A stretch of DNA of 64,000 nt, taken from NCBI RefSeq assembly GCF_002575655.3, contig NC_053041.3, positions 119,008,318-119,072,317 of the forward strand. Direction: 5' to 3'. The position numbers and the translations under genes were made by a program. Below, in pieces: positions 47,203 to 59,355 of the stretch (positions are counted from its first letter, which is position 1; each line of letters starts with the position of its first letter). The notes beneath the pieces were generated by a model. That model searched no databases. It saw only the letters and a list, made by a program, of their open reading frames with translations, and was not told the DNA's origin. Origin of the DNA: Aegilops tauschii subsp. strangulata. Lineage: Eukaryota > Streptophyta > Magnoliopsida > Poales > Poaceae.

Positions 47203-48060
47203 GTGAATCAAACAGGACCCAGAACCTGTCTTTGTTCATGTGCATATTGTGCTCCCTGAATAATTTGGTTGATGTGATGCAATTGATATTGTATCATGCT
47301 TGCTTATGCTCTTTGCGGAAACTAGTATGCTAGATGTGCTTAGAAATCATTGCAATGTCTTCAGATGTTGGATGTCGAGTGTTCTTTGTTTGCGATGCAT
47401 ATATGGATGCTTGTGCTGGTCAACATGATGCAAACAGGGCTACTTATCCCGTTGTGCTGTTGTTGTTTGTGGTTTGTCCAGTTTTAGCCCGTATAGTTGC
47501 TTCCATATGATCTGCTTCTATAGTTGCTTCCATATGATCTCTTCATGTATTATTATGTTCTCGGTAATGATTGGTTTTGCTTCCATATGATCTGCTTCTA
47601 CATTCTGTTCCTGTGTAATCTGATCTACAATGATTCAGTTTTTGGTTCCATATAGTTAATCCGCTTCCATGCAGTATTCTTGGATAATTTTCCTGCTGTT
47701 CTTGCTACTGTATGTGTTCGCCTTCCAGGGACAACATATATATGCTCAATACACTCTACTTGTTTTCCTGTATAGTTTTCTTACTTGTTTTCCTTTATGC
47801 GTTCACTCTTTTTCACGAGCTCCAAGCCTAACTTTTTTCCTTTATGTTCACTCTTTTACAGGAGCTCTAGTCCTAATTTTTTTGAGTGTGAAGCCGTGAA
47901 GCCAAGTGCGAAGCAGTGAAGCCGTACTTTGCAAAGTGTTCTTTTGGCTCTGTAGTAGACTGTAAATTGTAAATTGTAACAGATTGTAAAAGGCTAATGT
48001 AGTGTTATTTGATGAACTATGTTTGTTCTGTCCTATTTGAAATAGTAGTTATGTATGTTG
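47203..48060 (+). other. CACTA interior, right part
   Basis: Begins like an intron (GTGAATC). Contains repeated GTTGCTTCCATATGATCTGC phrases (47490-47600) and T-rich DNA. No domain-bearing ORF. Confidence 0.55.
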
Positions 48061-48653
48061 AGAAGATATGGAAACTTCACCAGTGGGACCCACTTATGAA
48101 TATAATCTGAGCAATTTTGAAATTTCTGACATGTGGGACTCATGTAGGACATTATGACTTGTGGGACCCTTTTGACTAGTGGGACCAGCTCCAGAATATA
48201 ATGACTGAAAATAGAAAATCAATTGATTGTAAGAAGGCCAAGGCCCAAAAACAAAGAAGCTGAAATACTAGGCTTGGCCCAAGTAGCTCACAAGAATTGA
48301 CAGAAAATAATAATATAAAAGGCTGAATTGTTGGGCTCGGCCCATGTAAAGCGTCGAATCGGACCGGGCTGAATCTTGTCAGTGACCTTTTAAATTGTTC
48401 GCAATTTTGCCACATCGGATCCGACGTGGCCTGGGCAGACAGCCAGTGACCAAAACAAAAGGTCATGTGTTCAACGACCTTTTGTTTTGGTCGTAAACGT
48501 CTACGACCTTCTCAAAGAGAAGGTCGTTAATTTCAGTTTACGACCGCCAGCTTTTGACCTTCTGTTTTTGGTCACAAAAAGGTTGCAAATGAGAAACTAT
48601 GACCTTTCAGCAGCCAATAGTGAGGGTCACAAGTTGACATATTTCTTGTAGTG
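48061..48653. repeat. CACTA right end: subterminal repeats and inverted repeat
   Basis: Repeated GTGGGACCC/GTGGGACCAG phrases (48085-48190), then dense GACCTTTTGTTTTGGTCGTA / AGAAGGTCGTAA-type motifs in both orientations (48395-48620), and the terminal repeat (48632-48653). Confidence 0.85.
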
Positions 48654-49541
48654 ACTTGCCTGAAGATAAGTCAAACAAAGAAGGAGCAGACAAAGTAATA
48701 GTCTCAGGGCGATTTTTATCAAATATCAGTCTGTACTTAAGCATCTTTTCCTTATTCTTAACGATAAAATCATGTGCTACCATACTCTTATAGTCTAGAA
48801 AACAGGAGGCAACAACTTTTCTTCTTTCTCATAATGCCTAATAGGTATGTTAAAGTGTGCAGCGAGGCGCGAGGCGAAGATACCTCCCAAGATGGGACCC
48901 TTCGTGCGGTTAAGACTTAACTGTTTGGCAACGATAGCACCTAGGCTAAAAGAGTTATCACGAAACAAGGCATGGCCCAAAATAACAATATCAGGGGCAC
49001 TAAGGTTTCCACAGTTTCCACGACCAATTAAACATCTACTAGCAAATATCACAAAGTAACGCAGAACTGGAAAATGTATGCTAGTAATTCTTGCATCGGA
49101 AACTTTCCTTGTTTCCCCTACATCAATCACATCAATAAACCCTTCCACATAATTACGATGTGGTTCCTCTATGCTGCTAGTAAGGGGTATCTTACAAACC
49201 CGGCAGAAATCAGAAAGGGACATCTCCTTATGCTCATCATATAAATAAAATTCCACTGAAGGTGGTGATCTCTTAGCATGGAAATGAAAATTTTGCACGA
49301 AAATATTAGTGAGTAAGAGATACTGTTCGCGCTGGTCGCGGAGGAAGTCGGTGAGGCCCGCATTCTCAACCATAGAATAGAAATCATCATGAATCCCAAC
49401 TGCTGTTAAGAACTCATCACAAGGCCATTCACACGGCCGAACCTCCGCGGTGCGAGGAAGATTATATTTGTGCCTCTTATCCTCTTCACTTTGCTTATCC
49501 CTCGAGCTTCGGCTCAAAGAGCCCCTCAAAAATATCTTCAT
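48654..49541 (-). pseudogene. Gypsy A ORF2 (extra ORF downstream of gag-protease), main part
   Basis: ATG at 49541 after a non-coding spacer. About 248 codons to a TAG at 48795, which reflects a one-base shift: the following sequence stays open in the neighbouring frame up to the CACTA edge and then continues at 21773-21570. Total about 360 residues. Text such as FCRVCKIPLTSS, HFPVLRYFVIFASRCLIGRG and DIVILGHALF resembles the conserved plant Athila ORF1-type protein of unknown function. It is not gag, protease, RT or an obvious envelope: no signal peptide or transmembrane helix. Role unknown. Confidence 0.75.
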
Positions 49542-50322
49542 CTATTCCTGAAAATTTCTGAAATTTTTAGTAACTCAAAATAAAAGTGAACCAAACTCAA
49601 CAAAATTGATAGCAACTACTCCCACAAGTGCCTAGAGACTATATCATGCATTAGAACTACTTGGGACCAAATAAATTTGACATGCAAGCTCAAGAACAGG
49701 GTCACCTAAGCAGCGAAAAATTGCAATGAATAAAACACTAGAACAAAAACTAATTGGACCATTGGAGGAGTCACATACCGAAGAACAATCCCCCAAAGCA
49801 GTTTTGTGAGTGGAGCTTTGAGCAAGGAGATCGAAAATGGCAGCAAGATGAGCTAGAACTCGTATTTGAGCTGGTTGGTGATTTTTTTGGGAGGAAGAAG
49901 GAGTGTGTGGTGGCTGGAATAAGTGGAGGGGAGCCACCAGGGGCCCACGAGGCAGGGGGCGCGCCTAGGGGGTGGGCGCGCCCTGGACCCTCGTGGCCAG
50001 GTGCTTGCTCCCCCTGATGTGTTCTCAGTGCCAAATATTCTCAAATATTCTAGAAAAAATCATATTTCATTTTTGGGGCATTTGGGAACTTTTATTTTCG
50101 TGGTATTTTTTTATTGCACGGATAATTTAGAAAACTGACAGAATATACTATTTTTTCTTTATTTAATCTAAATAACAGAAAGTAAAAGGAGGGTATAGAA
50201 GGTTGTGCTTTCTAACTTCATCCATCTCATGCTCATCAAAAGGAATCCACTAACAAGGTTGATCAAGTCTTGTTAACAAACTCATTCCGAATAACATGGA
50301 ACCGGAGAAATTTCAAATAACA
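49542..50322 (-). other. Gypsy A spacer between gag-protease and ORF2
   Basis: No RT, RNase H or integrase, which would normally lie here. It contains the same GGCGCGCC-rich palindromic patch (about 49948-49990) and CCTCGTGG phrases found in the LTR, followed by sequence reading like a second untranslated leader into ORF2. Confidence 0.7.
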
Positions 50323-53065
50323 CTATGTTACCTCAACGGGGATATGCACATCCCCAACAACAAGAATATCATATCTCTTTTTGACAGTAGGAAGAGGAAA
50401 TTCAAAACCTCCAATAGTAATCGATGGTATTTTTCCAATAGAATTGATACTGTGGACTTGAGGTTGTTTCCTCGGAAAGTGTACCGTATGCTCATTTCCA
50501 TTAACATGAAAAGTGACATTGCCTTTGTTGCAATCAATAACAGCCCCTGCAGTATTCAAAAAGGGTCTTCCAAGAATAATAGACATACTATCATCCTCGG
50601 GAATATCAAGAATAACAAAGTCCGTTAAGATAGTAACATTTGCAACCACAACAGGCACATCCTCACAAATACCGACAGGTATAGCGGTTGATTTATCAGC
50701 CATTTGCAAAGATATTTCAGTAGGTGTCAACTTATTCAAATCAAGTCTACGATATAAAGAGAGAGGCATAACACTAACACCGGCTCCAAGATCACATAAA
50801 GCATTTCTTACATAGTTTCTTTTAATGGAGCATGGTATAGTTGGTACTCCTGGATCTCCTAGTTTCTTAGGTATTCCACCCTTAAAAGTATAATTAGCAA
50901 GCATGGTGGAAATTTCAGCTTCCAGTATCTTTCTCTTATTCGTAACAATATCCTTCATATACTTAGCATAAGGATTCATTTTAAGCATATCAGTAAAACG
51001 CATACGCAAAAAGATAAGTCTAATCATTTCAGCAAAGTGCTCAAAACCCTCATCATCCTTTTTCTTGGATGGTTTAGGAGGAAAAGGCATGGGTTTCTGA
51101 ACCCATGGTTCTCTTTCTTTACCGTGCTTCCTAGCAACGAAATCTCTCTTATCATAACATTGATTCTTTAATTGTGGGTTATCAAGATCAACAGCAGGTT
51201 CAATCTCTACATCATTGTCATTACTAGGTTGAGCATCAACACGAACATCATCATTAACATTATCACTAGGTTCATGTTCATCACCAGATTGTGTTTCAGC
51301 ATCAGAGATAGAAGCATGAAAAGTCCTATCATTTTTCTTTTTCTTCTTCTTAGAAGGACTAGGTGCATCAACATTAGTTCTCTGAGAATCTTGCTCAATT
51401 CTCTCAGGGTGACCCTTAGGATACAAGGGTTCCCGAGTCACGTTACCTCCTCTAGTTGCAACTCTAACGGCAAAGTCGTTTTTCTTATAATTTAATTCAT
51501 TGAGCAAATCATTTTGAGCTTTGAGCACTTGTTCTACTTGAGTGGTAACCACAGAAGCATGTTTACTAATAAGTTTAAGTTCACCTTTAACAATAGACAT
51601 ATAATCACTCAAGTGTTCAAGCATATCAGCATTGTGTTTCAATTGTCTACCAACATAAGCATTGAAGTTTTCTTGTTTGACAATAAAATTATCAAACTCA
51701 TCTAAGCATTGGCTAGCAGACTTATAACGAGGGATATCACCTTCATCGAATCTATAGAGAGAATTTACCTTTACTACCTGTGTCTGGTTATCAAGACAAT
51801 GTATTTCTTCAACATGCGACAAATTAAGACCATGTATTTCTTCAATAGGAGGTAAATTCTTAACATCTTCAGTTTTAATACCTTTTTCTTTCATAGATTT
51901 CTTTGCCTCTTGCATATCTTCAGGACTGAGAAATAGAATACCCCTTTTCATCGGAGTTGGCTTAGGAGTTGGTTCAGGAAGTGTCCAATTATTTTCATTA
52001 GTCAACATATTATTCAATATCAATTCAGCTTGATCAACTGTTCTTTCCCTGAAAACACAACCAGCACAACTATCCAGGTGGTCTCTGGAAGCATCGGTTA
52101 GTCCATTATAAAGATATCAAGTATTTCATTTTTCTTGAGAGGATCATCAGGCAAAGCATTAAGTAATTGGAGAAGCCTCCCCAGCGCTTGTGGGAGACTC
52201 TCTTCTTCAATTTGCACAAAATTATATATTTCCCTTAAAGCAGCTTGTTTCTTATGAGCGGGGAAATATTTAGCAGAGAAGTAATAAATCATATCCTGGG
52301 GACTACGCACACAACCAGGATCAAGAGAATTAAACCATATCTTAGCATCACCCTTTAATGAGAACGGAAATAATTTAAGGATATAGTAGTAGCAAGTTTT
52401 CTCATCATTAGTGAACAGGGTGGCTATATCATTTAATTTAGTAAGATGTGCCACAACAGTTTCAGATTCATAGCCATAAAAAGGATCAGATTCAACCAAA
52501 GTAATTATCTCAGTATCAACAGAGAAATCATAATCCTTATCAGTAATAAAGATAGGTGAAGTAGCAAAAGCAGAGTCATATTTCATTCTAGCATTCAGAG
52601 ATTTTTCTTTCAGGTTAGCTAATAATTTCTTAAGATCACTCCTATCATTGCAAGCAAGAAATTCTCTAGCAGTTTCTTCATCCATAACATAACCCTCAGG
52701 CACAACAGGCAATTCATATCTAGGGGGAGAATCTTCATCATCACTTTCATCAATATTATCAGTTTCAATAATTTCATTCTCTCTAGCCCTACCAAGTTGC
52801 AAGAAATTCACCTAGTGGCACATCAGTATCAAGCATAGAAGTAGTTTCATCATAAGTATCATGCATAGCAGAAGTGGCATCATCAATAACATGCGACATA
52901 TCAGAATTAATAGCAGAAGCAGGTTTAGGTGTCGCAAGCTTACTCAAAACAGAAGGTGAATCAAGTGCAGAGCTAGATGGCAGTTCCTTACCTCCCCTTG
53001 TAGTTGAGGGAAAAAATCTTAGTTCTTTCGTCTTTCAAGTTCTTCATAGTGACCAGCAGATATAA
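50323..53065 (-). pseudogene. Gypsy A gag-protease
   Basis: Minus-strand reading from about 53065 (no certain start codon) through three frames. A frameshift near 52800 joins the acidic N-terminal part (ending VPLGEFLATW) to the gag domain (52811-52098). Another, in a T-run near 52105, joins it to 52023-50323. Gag: AKIWFNSLDPGCVRSPQDM and YFSAKYFPAHKKQAALREI. The protease region has CDLGAGVSVMPLSLY, with DLGAG at the active site where DSGA/DTGA is usual in other clades; this form is common in Athila-type elements. ILGRPFLNTAGAVID follows. There is no CCHC knuckle in the reading. The frame ends TAG at 50323. Confidence 0.85.
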
Positions 53066-53096
53066 ATCCCAAGTGACTCAAAGAATAGAGCTATGC

Positions 53097-53114
53097 TCCC
53101 CGGCAAAAGCGCCA
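53097..53114 (-). promoter_or_regulatory. Primer-binding site of Gypsy A
   Basis: Minus strand TGGCGCTTTTGCCGGGGA, 11 bases inside the 5' LTR. It matches the 3' end of plant tRNA-Asp with two changes. Confidence 0.75.
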
Positions 53115-53125
53115 GAAAATAGTCT

Positions 53126-54537
53126 TGATAACCCACAAGTATAGGGGATCGCAAGAGTTTTCGAGGGTAGAGTATTCAACCCAAATTTATTGATTCAACA
53201 CAAGGGGAGCCAAAGAATATTCTCAAGTATTAGCAGTTGAGTTGTCAATTCAACCACACCTGGATAACTTAGTATCTGCAGCAAATTATTTAGTAGCAAA
53301 GTAGTATGGAAGTAACGGTAACGGTGGCAAAAGTAACAGTGATAGTTTTGTAGTAATTGTAACAGTGGCAATGGTAAAGTAACTAAGCAAAGAACAATAT
53401 GTGAAAAGCTCGTAGGCATTGGATCGGTGATGGAGAATTATGCCGGATGCGATTCCTCATGCAATAGTTATAACATAGGGTGACACAGAACTAGCTCCAA
53501 TTCATCAATGTAATGTAGGAATGTGTTCCGAATATAGTCATATGTGCTTATGGAAAAGAACTTTCATGACATCTTTTGTCCTACCCTCCCGTGGCAGCGG
53601 GGTCCTATTAGAAACTAAGGGATATTAAGGCCTCCTTTTAATAGAGTACCGGACCAAAGCATTAACACTTAGTGAATACATGAACTCCTCAAACTACGGT
53701 CATCACCAGTAGTGGTCCCGATTATTGTCACTTCGGGGTTAACGGATCATAACACATAATAGGTGACTATAGACTTGCAAGATAGGATCAAGAACTCACA
53801 TATATTCATGAAAACATAATAGGTTCAGATCTGAAATCATGGCACTCGGGCCCTAGTGACAAGCATTAAGCATAGAAAACTCATAGCAACATCAATCTCA
53901 GAACATAATGGATACTAGGGATCAAACCCTAACAAAACTAACTCGATTACATGGTAAATCTCATCCAACCCATCACCGTCCAGCAAGCCTACGATGGAAT
54001 TACTCACACACGACAGTGAGCATCATGAAATTGGTGATGGAGGAAGGTTGATGATGACGATGGCGACGGATTCCCCTCTCCGGAGCCCCGAATGGACTCC
54101 AGATCAGCCCTCCCGAGAGAGATTAGGGCTTGGCAGTGGCTCTGTATCGTAAAACACGATGAATCCTTCTCTCTGATTTTTTCTCCCCGAACGTGAATAT
54201 ATAGAGTTGGAGTTGAGGTCGGTGGACCTCCAGGGGCCCACGAGGCAGGGGGGCGCGCCCAGGGGGGTACGCATGCCCCCACCCTCGTGGACAGGGTGTG
54301 GGCCCCCTGGCCTTGATTCTTTCGCCAGTATTTTTTATTAATTCCAAAAATAATCTCTGTTAATTTTCAGGTCATTCTGAGAACTTTTATTTTTTGCACA
54401 AAAATAACACCATGGCAATTCTGCTGAAAACAGCTCAGTCCGGGTTAGTTCTATTCAAATCATGCAAGTTATGGTCCAAAACAAGGGCAAAAGTGTTTGG
54501 AAACGTAGATACGACGGAGGCGTATCATGCCCTCCCG
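53126..54537 (-). repeat. 5' LTR of Gypsy A (1412 bp)
   Basis: Partner of 14406-15805. Minus-strand TATA-like CTATATATTC near 54197-54207. Ends at CGTATCA followed by the TGCCC duplication. Confidence 0.95.
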
Positions 54538-54542
54538 TATCC

Positions 54543-54883
54543 CATTCTCCTCGCCGCTGTCCGCTGCGCCACCAGGCAAAGCCTGGCCGGCAGGGCGGCG
54601 GCAGGACTTCTTCCCTTCAAGCATCCCCACCGGCGCGGGATGGTTGGATTGCGAGGAGCCGCTGGGTTTGCGTGGGGTCCGGCGGCGTGGCGCCTGGGCT
54701 TCCCTTGTCGATGTTGCGCACGGTGCGGCGGCGGCGGCGAGATCCCATCGCGCGGTATGGTGATGGCTACGCGGCAGGAGGTTGCGGGTGTCGCCAGGTT
54801 CAGATCGGATCTCAATCTGAAGTTGGACACGGTCGGCCGGCACGGGGTGGTGGTCTTCCCCGCTGGCTGCGTCGGATCGACTG
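54543..54883 (+). mobile_element. LINE 5' leader, second part
   Basis: Continuation of 14305-14405 once Gypsy A is removed: GC-rich, with GGCGGCGGCGAGATCC-type text, no clear ORF1. Interrupted again by Gypsy D at 54884; the LINE's coding part is not in the window. Confidence 0.5.
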
Positions 54884-57800
54884 TGTGATGCCCGGATAGT
54901 TAAGCTACAGTGAACCTCCGCTAATGATGCCACGTCACCTCGGTTACTATTGATAAACTCGTGTCAGTTCGAAACCCAGTTCAAATTTTAACATAAAAAC
55001 AAACAACAAAAGTTTTCAAACAATAAAACAAAAATGTTCGGATTGTGGCAAATATTCCATACTAAATATTGGTGAAGAAACCACACTTCTGTAAAGTATT
55101 TAAGTGCACTACATTAATTAAAACAGTAGCAAAAACGATTATTTAAATACTTTTTATAATTAATAAAATGTCAAACTAAGTTATTTGGGGACTAGACTTT
55201 TTGTTACTATGGACTTAGTTGAGATACTAATTTAGATGCTAAGTCTATATTTTACTAAAACTAAAATAAAATGTAACTAAAATAAAACAGGAAAGAATAA
55301 ATAAAAATAGAAAAACAAACAAAACAAATAAAAGGAGAACAACCCCCCAGAGTCCCCGGTCCAACTTGGCCATGTTCCAGCCAGGCCGGCCCACCCCTGG
55401 CCTACACATACCCCCACCCCCAGGAACCCTAACCTAACTTCCCCACTCCCCCCCGCGAGATCTGGATCGGGGGCGCCCCAACGCACGCCGCCCCGATCCC
55501 GTCGCCCCCGAGCCCGATGCCGGCGCCCAACCCGACGCCGCCCAGCCGCCTCGCCTCCTCCCCGACGTGCTCCACCGACCTCGACGCCGCTGGACCACAT
55601 CACCGGAGCCCCGCGCCGCCACGACTCCGTCGTCGCACATCGTCCCCGACCTCCTCCCCGCGCCCACTGCCCCGTGCCCTACGGACCCGCGGTGAGGCCC
55701 CCGGCCTCTTCCCCTCTGCCTCCGCCCTTGCTCGCCGTTAGCAGCGGCCATGAGGCCCCGCCTTCCTCCGCTCCCCCTGCTCACCGCGCACATGCCCCGC
55801 TCGCGCCCGCGGTCACCGTGTCCACGGCTGCGCTCCGTCCGTGCCCCGCACGCCCTAACCTCCTCCCCGCGCGGCCCGACGGTGCTCGCCGCCGCCCGCG
55901 ACTGCGTCCACTCCGCCCCGCCCCCAACCTCGTCGTGCCGAGTCAGGCCCGCGCCCACCGCTCCCCTGTGGCATGCCCCGCCTCGTCCCTCGTCATCGTC
56001 TCGCTGGGGCCTCGTCTCTGTCGCCTCGCACGAGGCCGCAGCGTGCCTGCTGCTGCCTTCGACGACCCGCTGCTGCCATCGCTCTCCCTCTGCCATGCAG
56101 CCCTCCTGCTGCCCCGTGTGCACCCTGCGCGCCCGCAACTGCGCCCCTCCGCGCCGGCTTCCTTCGCCGGAGACGGCCGGCCGGCGAGCCCCGCCGAGGC
56201 CGCCGTCGCGCTCTAGCGCCCGTACACCCTGCCGCGGCTCGGTCAGCCCCCTCGTTTGGGCGCCCGCCCCGTTAACCGCCACCTGTTCGCCCGTTAGGCC
56301 CCTGTGAGCCAATGACAAGTGGGCCTAGCCCCAGAACGAAAATAGATTAAAAAATAAAAAGAATAATAAAGATAACAATTAGTTAATTAAGATAATTAAT
56401 TAACTTAATTAATCCTGTTAATTAATCTAATTAACCCTGTTAATTAACCTTAATTATCTGATTAGATAAATAGTCTATGACAAGGGACCCACTGGTCAAT
56501 TTGACCAGTCAACGGTCAATGCTGACTGGACTATTGACTTTGACTGGCCCCACCAGTCAGTCTCTGCTGACTGGGCAGTTGACCAAGTCAACTGGGCCTA
56601 TTGGTCAGCCACACAAGCCCTTCGGTGGTTACACCTCTGTGTACCCATAGCAAATTTAACATTTAATTTTCGAATTAAAACCATTTAGAAAATGATTTAA
56701 AACTTTAAAAATCAATATAAAATAAACCGTAGCTCAGATGGAAAAACTTTGTACATGAAAGTTGCTCAGAACGATGAGACAAATCCGGATACACCGCCCG
56801 TTAGTCCGCCACACATCCCTAGCATAGCAAACACGCAACTTTCCCCCCTCCGGTTCACCTGTCCGAAAATGCGAAACACCGGGAATACTTACCCGGATGT
56901 TTCCCCCTTCGCCGGTGTCACCTACTACTGCGTTAGGTCACCTCTAGCACCACGTATTGCTATATTACGCTGTGTGATGCTTTGATTGGTCTGTTATTTA
57001 TTGTGTTCCCCCTCCGTTACTTCTTTCCGGTAGACCCCGACGCTGCCGACGACCCCCAGTTTGACTACGGTGTTGACGACCCCTCCTTCTTGCCAGAGTA
57101 ACCAGGCAAGCCCCCCCTTGATCACCAGATATCGCCTATTCCTTCTCTCTACTGCTTGCATTAGAGTAGTGTAGCATGTTACTGCTTTCCGTTAATCCTA
57201 TTCTGCTGCATAGCCTGTCATTGTTGCTACAGTTGTTACCCTTACCTGCAATCCTAAATGCTTAGTATAGGATGCTAGTATTCCATCAGTGGCCCTACAC
57301 TCTTGTCCATCTGCCATGCTATACTACTGGGCCGTGATCACTTCAGGAGGTGATCACGGGCATATGCTATATACTTTATACTGTTACATTACTTATGATA
57401 CTATTCGGAGATGGGGGCTGAAGGGGCAGGTGGCTCAATCCCGGTAGAGGTGGGCCTGGGTTCCCGACGGCCCCCGACTGTTACTTTGTGACGGAGCGAC
57501 AGGGCAGGTTGAAACCACCTAGGAGAGAGGTGGGCCTGGCCCTGGTCGGCGTTCGCGGATACTTCAATTAACACACTTAACGAGATCTTGGTATTTGATC
57601 TGAGTCTGTCCACTGGCTATACGCACTAACCAGCTACGCGGGAACATTTATGGGCACTCGACGTCGTGGTATCAGCCAAAGCCTTCATGACGTCAGCGAC
57701 TGGGCGGCGCGCGCCGAGTTGGACCGCGTAATGCAACTTCCTTTGAAATGGAGGTTGCTAGGTCTGCTCACTGGCCGCGTACGCAACGTGCAGGTGTGCA

Positions 57801-58258
57801 ATGGGCGATGGGCCCAGACCCCTGCGCGCATAGGATTTAGACCGGCGTGCTGACCTCTCTGCTGTGCCTAGGTGGGGCTGCGACGTGTTGATCTTCCGAG
57901 GCCGGGCATGACCCAGGAAAGTGTGTCCGGCCAAAGGGGATCGAGCGTGTTGGGTAATGTGGTGCACCCCTGCAGGGAAGTTGATCTATTCGAATAGCCG
58001 TGTCCACGGTAAAGGGTGACCCAGAGTTGTACCGTGACCTTATGACAACTAGAACCGGATACTTAGAGCAACTCTAGCAGACCCCGCATCCCGCCCCGAC
58101 CCGTAAAATAACCGCCAAAGTGCGGGCCAGGGCAGAAAAACCCGCCCGATCAGACCCCGCATCCTGCCCCGGCCCGCAAAATTTTTTAGGGGGCGCGGAA
58201 AAATCCCAAGCCCAACCCGGGAAAACGCGGGTTTCCCCCTCGCGGCTGTGGTGCCCTG

Positions 58259-58267
58259 CATATAAGC
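58259..58267 (+). promoter_or_regulatory. Candidate TATA box of the GRF gene
   Basis: CATATAAGC about 260 bases upstream of the ATG, followed by a GC-rich leader. It lies inside the transposon, so the gene would move with its own promoter. Confidence 0.45.
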
Positions 58268-58525
58268 GGAACCGGTTGGTGGGGGGACATTTCATCCCGT
58301 GCTTTCTCCCACCAACCACCTCTCCTCTCCGCTCTCGCACCGCCGCCGGCCGCCGCCCAAGATTCCGGCGACCGCAGCCAGCAGGAGCACGCCGGAAGGC
58401 CGCCACGTGCATGAGGCCTCCCCCCTCCCCCTGCGTCGGCGGGCCGCCGGATTTGCAGATCTGCGGCACTTCATCGCGGGCCGCCGGATTTGGCTTTTTC
58501 CGGCTGCCGGTTGCTGCCCCAAGCG

Positions 58526-59199
58526 ATGGAGTGGTCGGGGAGCCTCTCCCGCAGCCCAGGCAAGGGCGCATCGCTGCATGCAGGTGCGAGATCGTCCGCC
58601 CGCCATCGTCGCCCGCCATGCTCGTCCGGCCGTCCATCGGGCTCGGCGCTCGCGCAGCGTCTTTGTGGCTTGCCGATGCCGCTCATAGAGTGCGACGACT
58701 GCACGCGGAAAGTGCTGCGGCTCACTTCGAGCACGCCGAAGCACCCCGGATGGGTGTTCTTCAAATGCGAAAACGACGGGGTACGTGCACTTGCGTTAGC
58801 TCGTTTCACAGTTCATTCTTTAGCTAAATTGCGGTGGCTCACTTCGAGTTTGCTCATTCTTTTGTGAAGGACGAAGGATGCTCATTTTGGTTTTGGGAAG
58901 GGCAATACATTGATTTGTTGATACAAAGAAATTTAATAGATGTTAGTGCACTCCTTAGTACAATCGAAGGCAATGATGCGGCTGCATGTGCAACTAGAGG
59001 GGAAGCAACATCTACTTCTTCCGAACCAAAGATGAAGAAAGAAGAATGCAAAATCAAGAATCCACAGATCAACAACGAATGCATGGAGAAGATATTAGTC
59101 CAACTAGTGGGAGCAGTTATGGAAATTGGAAATCTTCTAAAATGCATTCTTGTAGTTCTTGTTTTCTTTGGTCTTGCTATTCTAGCAAAGATTTGGTGA
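58526..59199 (+). CDS. GRF-type zinc-finger protein with C-terminal membrane helix (two exons, 194 aa)
   Basis: Exons 58526-58780 and 58870-59199 join in phase across an 89-bp intron (donor GACGGG|GTACGT; acceptor GTGAAG|GACGAA). Ending in TGA, the frame is free of stops. Residues 1-50 are Ser/Arg-rich. Residues about 54-96 form a GRF zinc finger: Cys56 and Cys59 (LIECDDC), HPGWVFFKC with Cys81, and GCSFWFWE with Cys89. GRF fingers bind single-stranded nucleic acid in characterised proteins. A charged linker with MKKEECKIKNP follows, and the last 21 residues (LLKCILVVLVFFGLAILAKI) form one membrane helix, suggesting a tail-anchored protein. Start chosen as the first ATG in frame with the finger; ATG 58676 is an alternative. 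This architecture is, from memory, frequent in grass proteomes. Confidence 0.72.
58781..58869 (+). other. Predicted intron of the GRF gene
   Basis: GT at 58781, AG at 58868-58869. Its removal brings the third and fourth zinc-binding cysteines eight residues apart. The intron contains GGCTCACTTCGAG, also found in exon 1 near 58721. Confidence 0.6.
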
Positions 59200-59314
59200 T
59201 GCTTTTTGTATCCAATGTTGTCAAAGCAATGCAATATGCTAGATCAAATTGAGTTGCAAATTTAAGTTTTGTGGGCCGGAAGGAGATGCGCCAGATCAGG
59301 CGCTGCAACCCGAA

Positions 59315-59355
59315 CCCGTAAAAAAGCATATTCTGGGAATATCCTTTTTTACGGG
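59315..59355. terminator. Strong hairpin downstream of the GRF gene
   Basis: Two 19-base arms (CCCGTAAAAAAGCATATTC and its complement, one mismatch) around a 3-base loop, 116 bases after the stop codon. Could be a 3'-end structure or a subterminal feature of the transposon. The label terminator is only positional. Confidence 0.4.

Noticed and set aside
55434..56318. 294-codon minus-strand ORF and several plus-strand ORFs
   Set aside because: CpG-rich part of the Gypsy D LTR; stops are rare because of composition.
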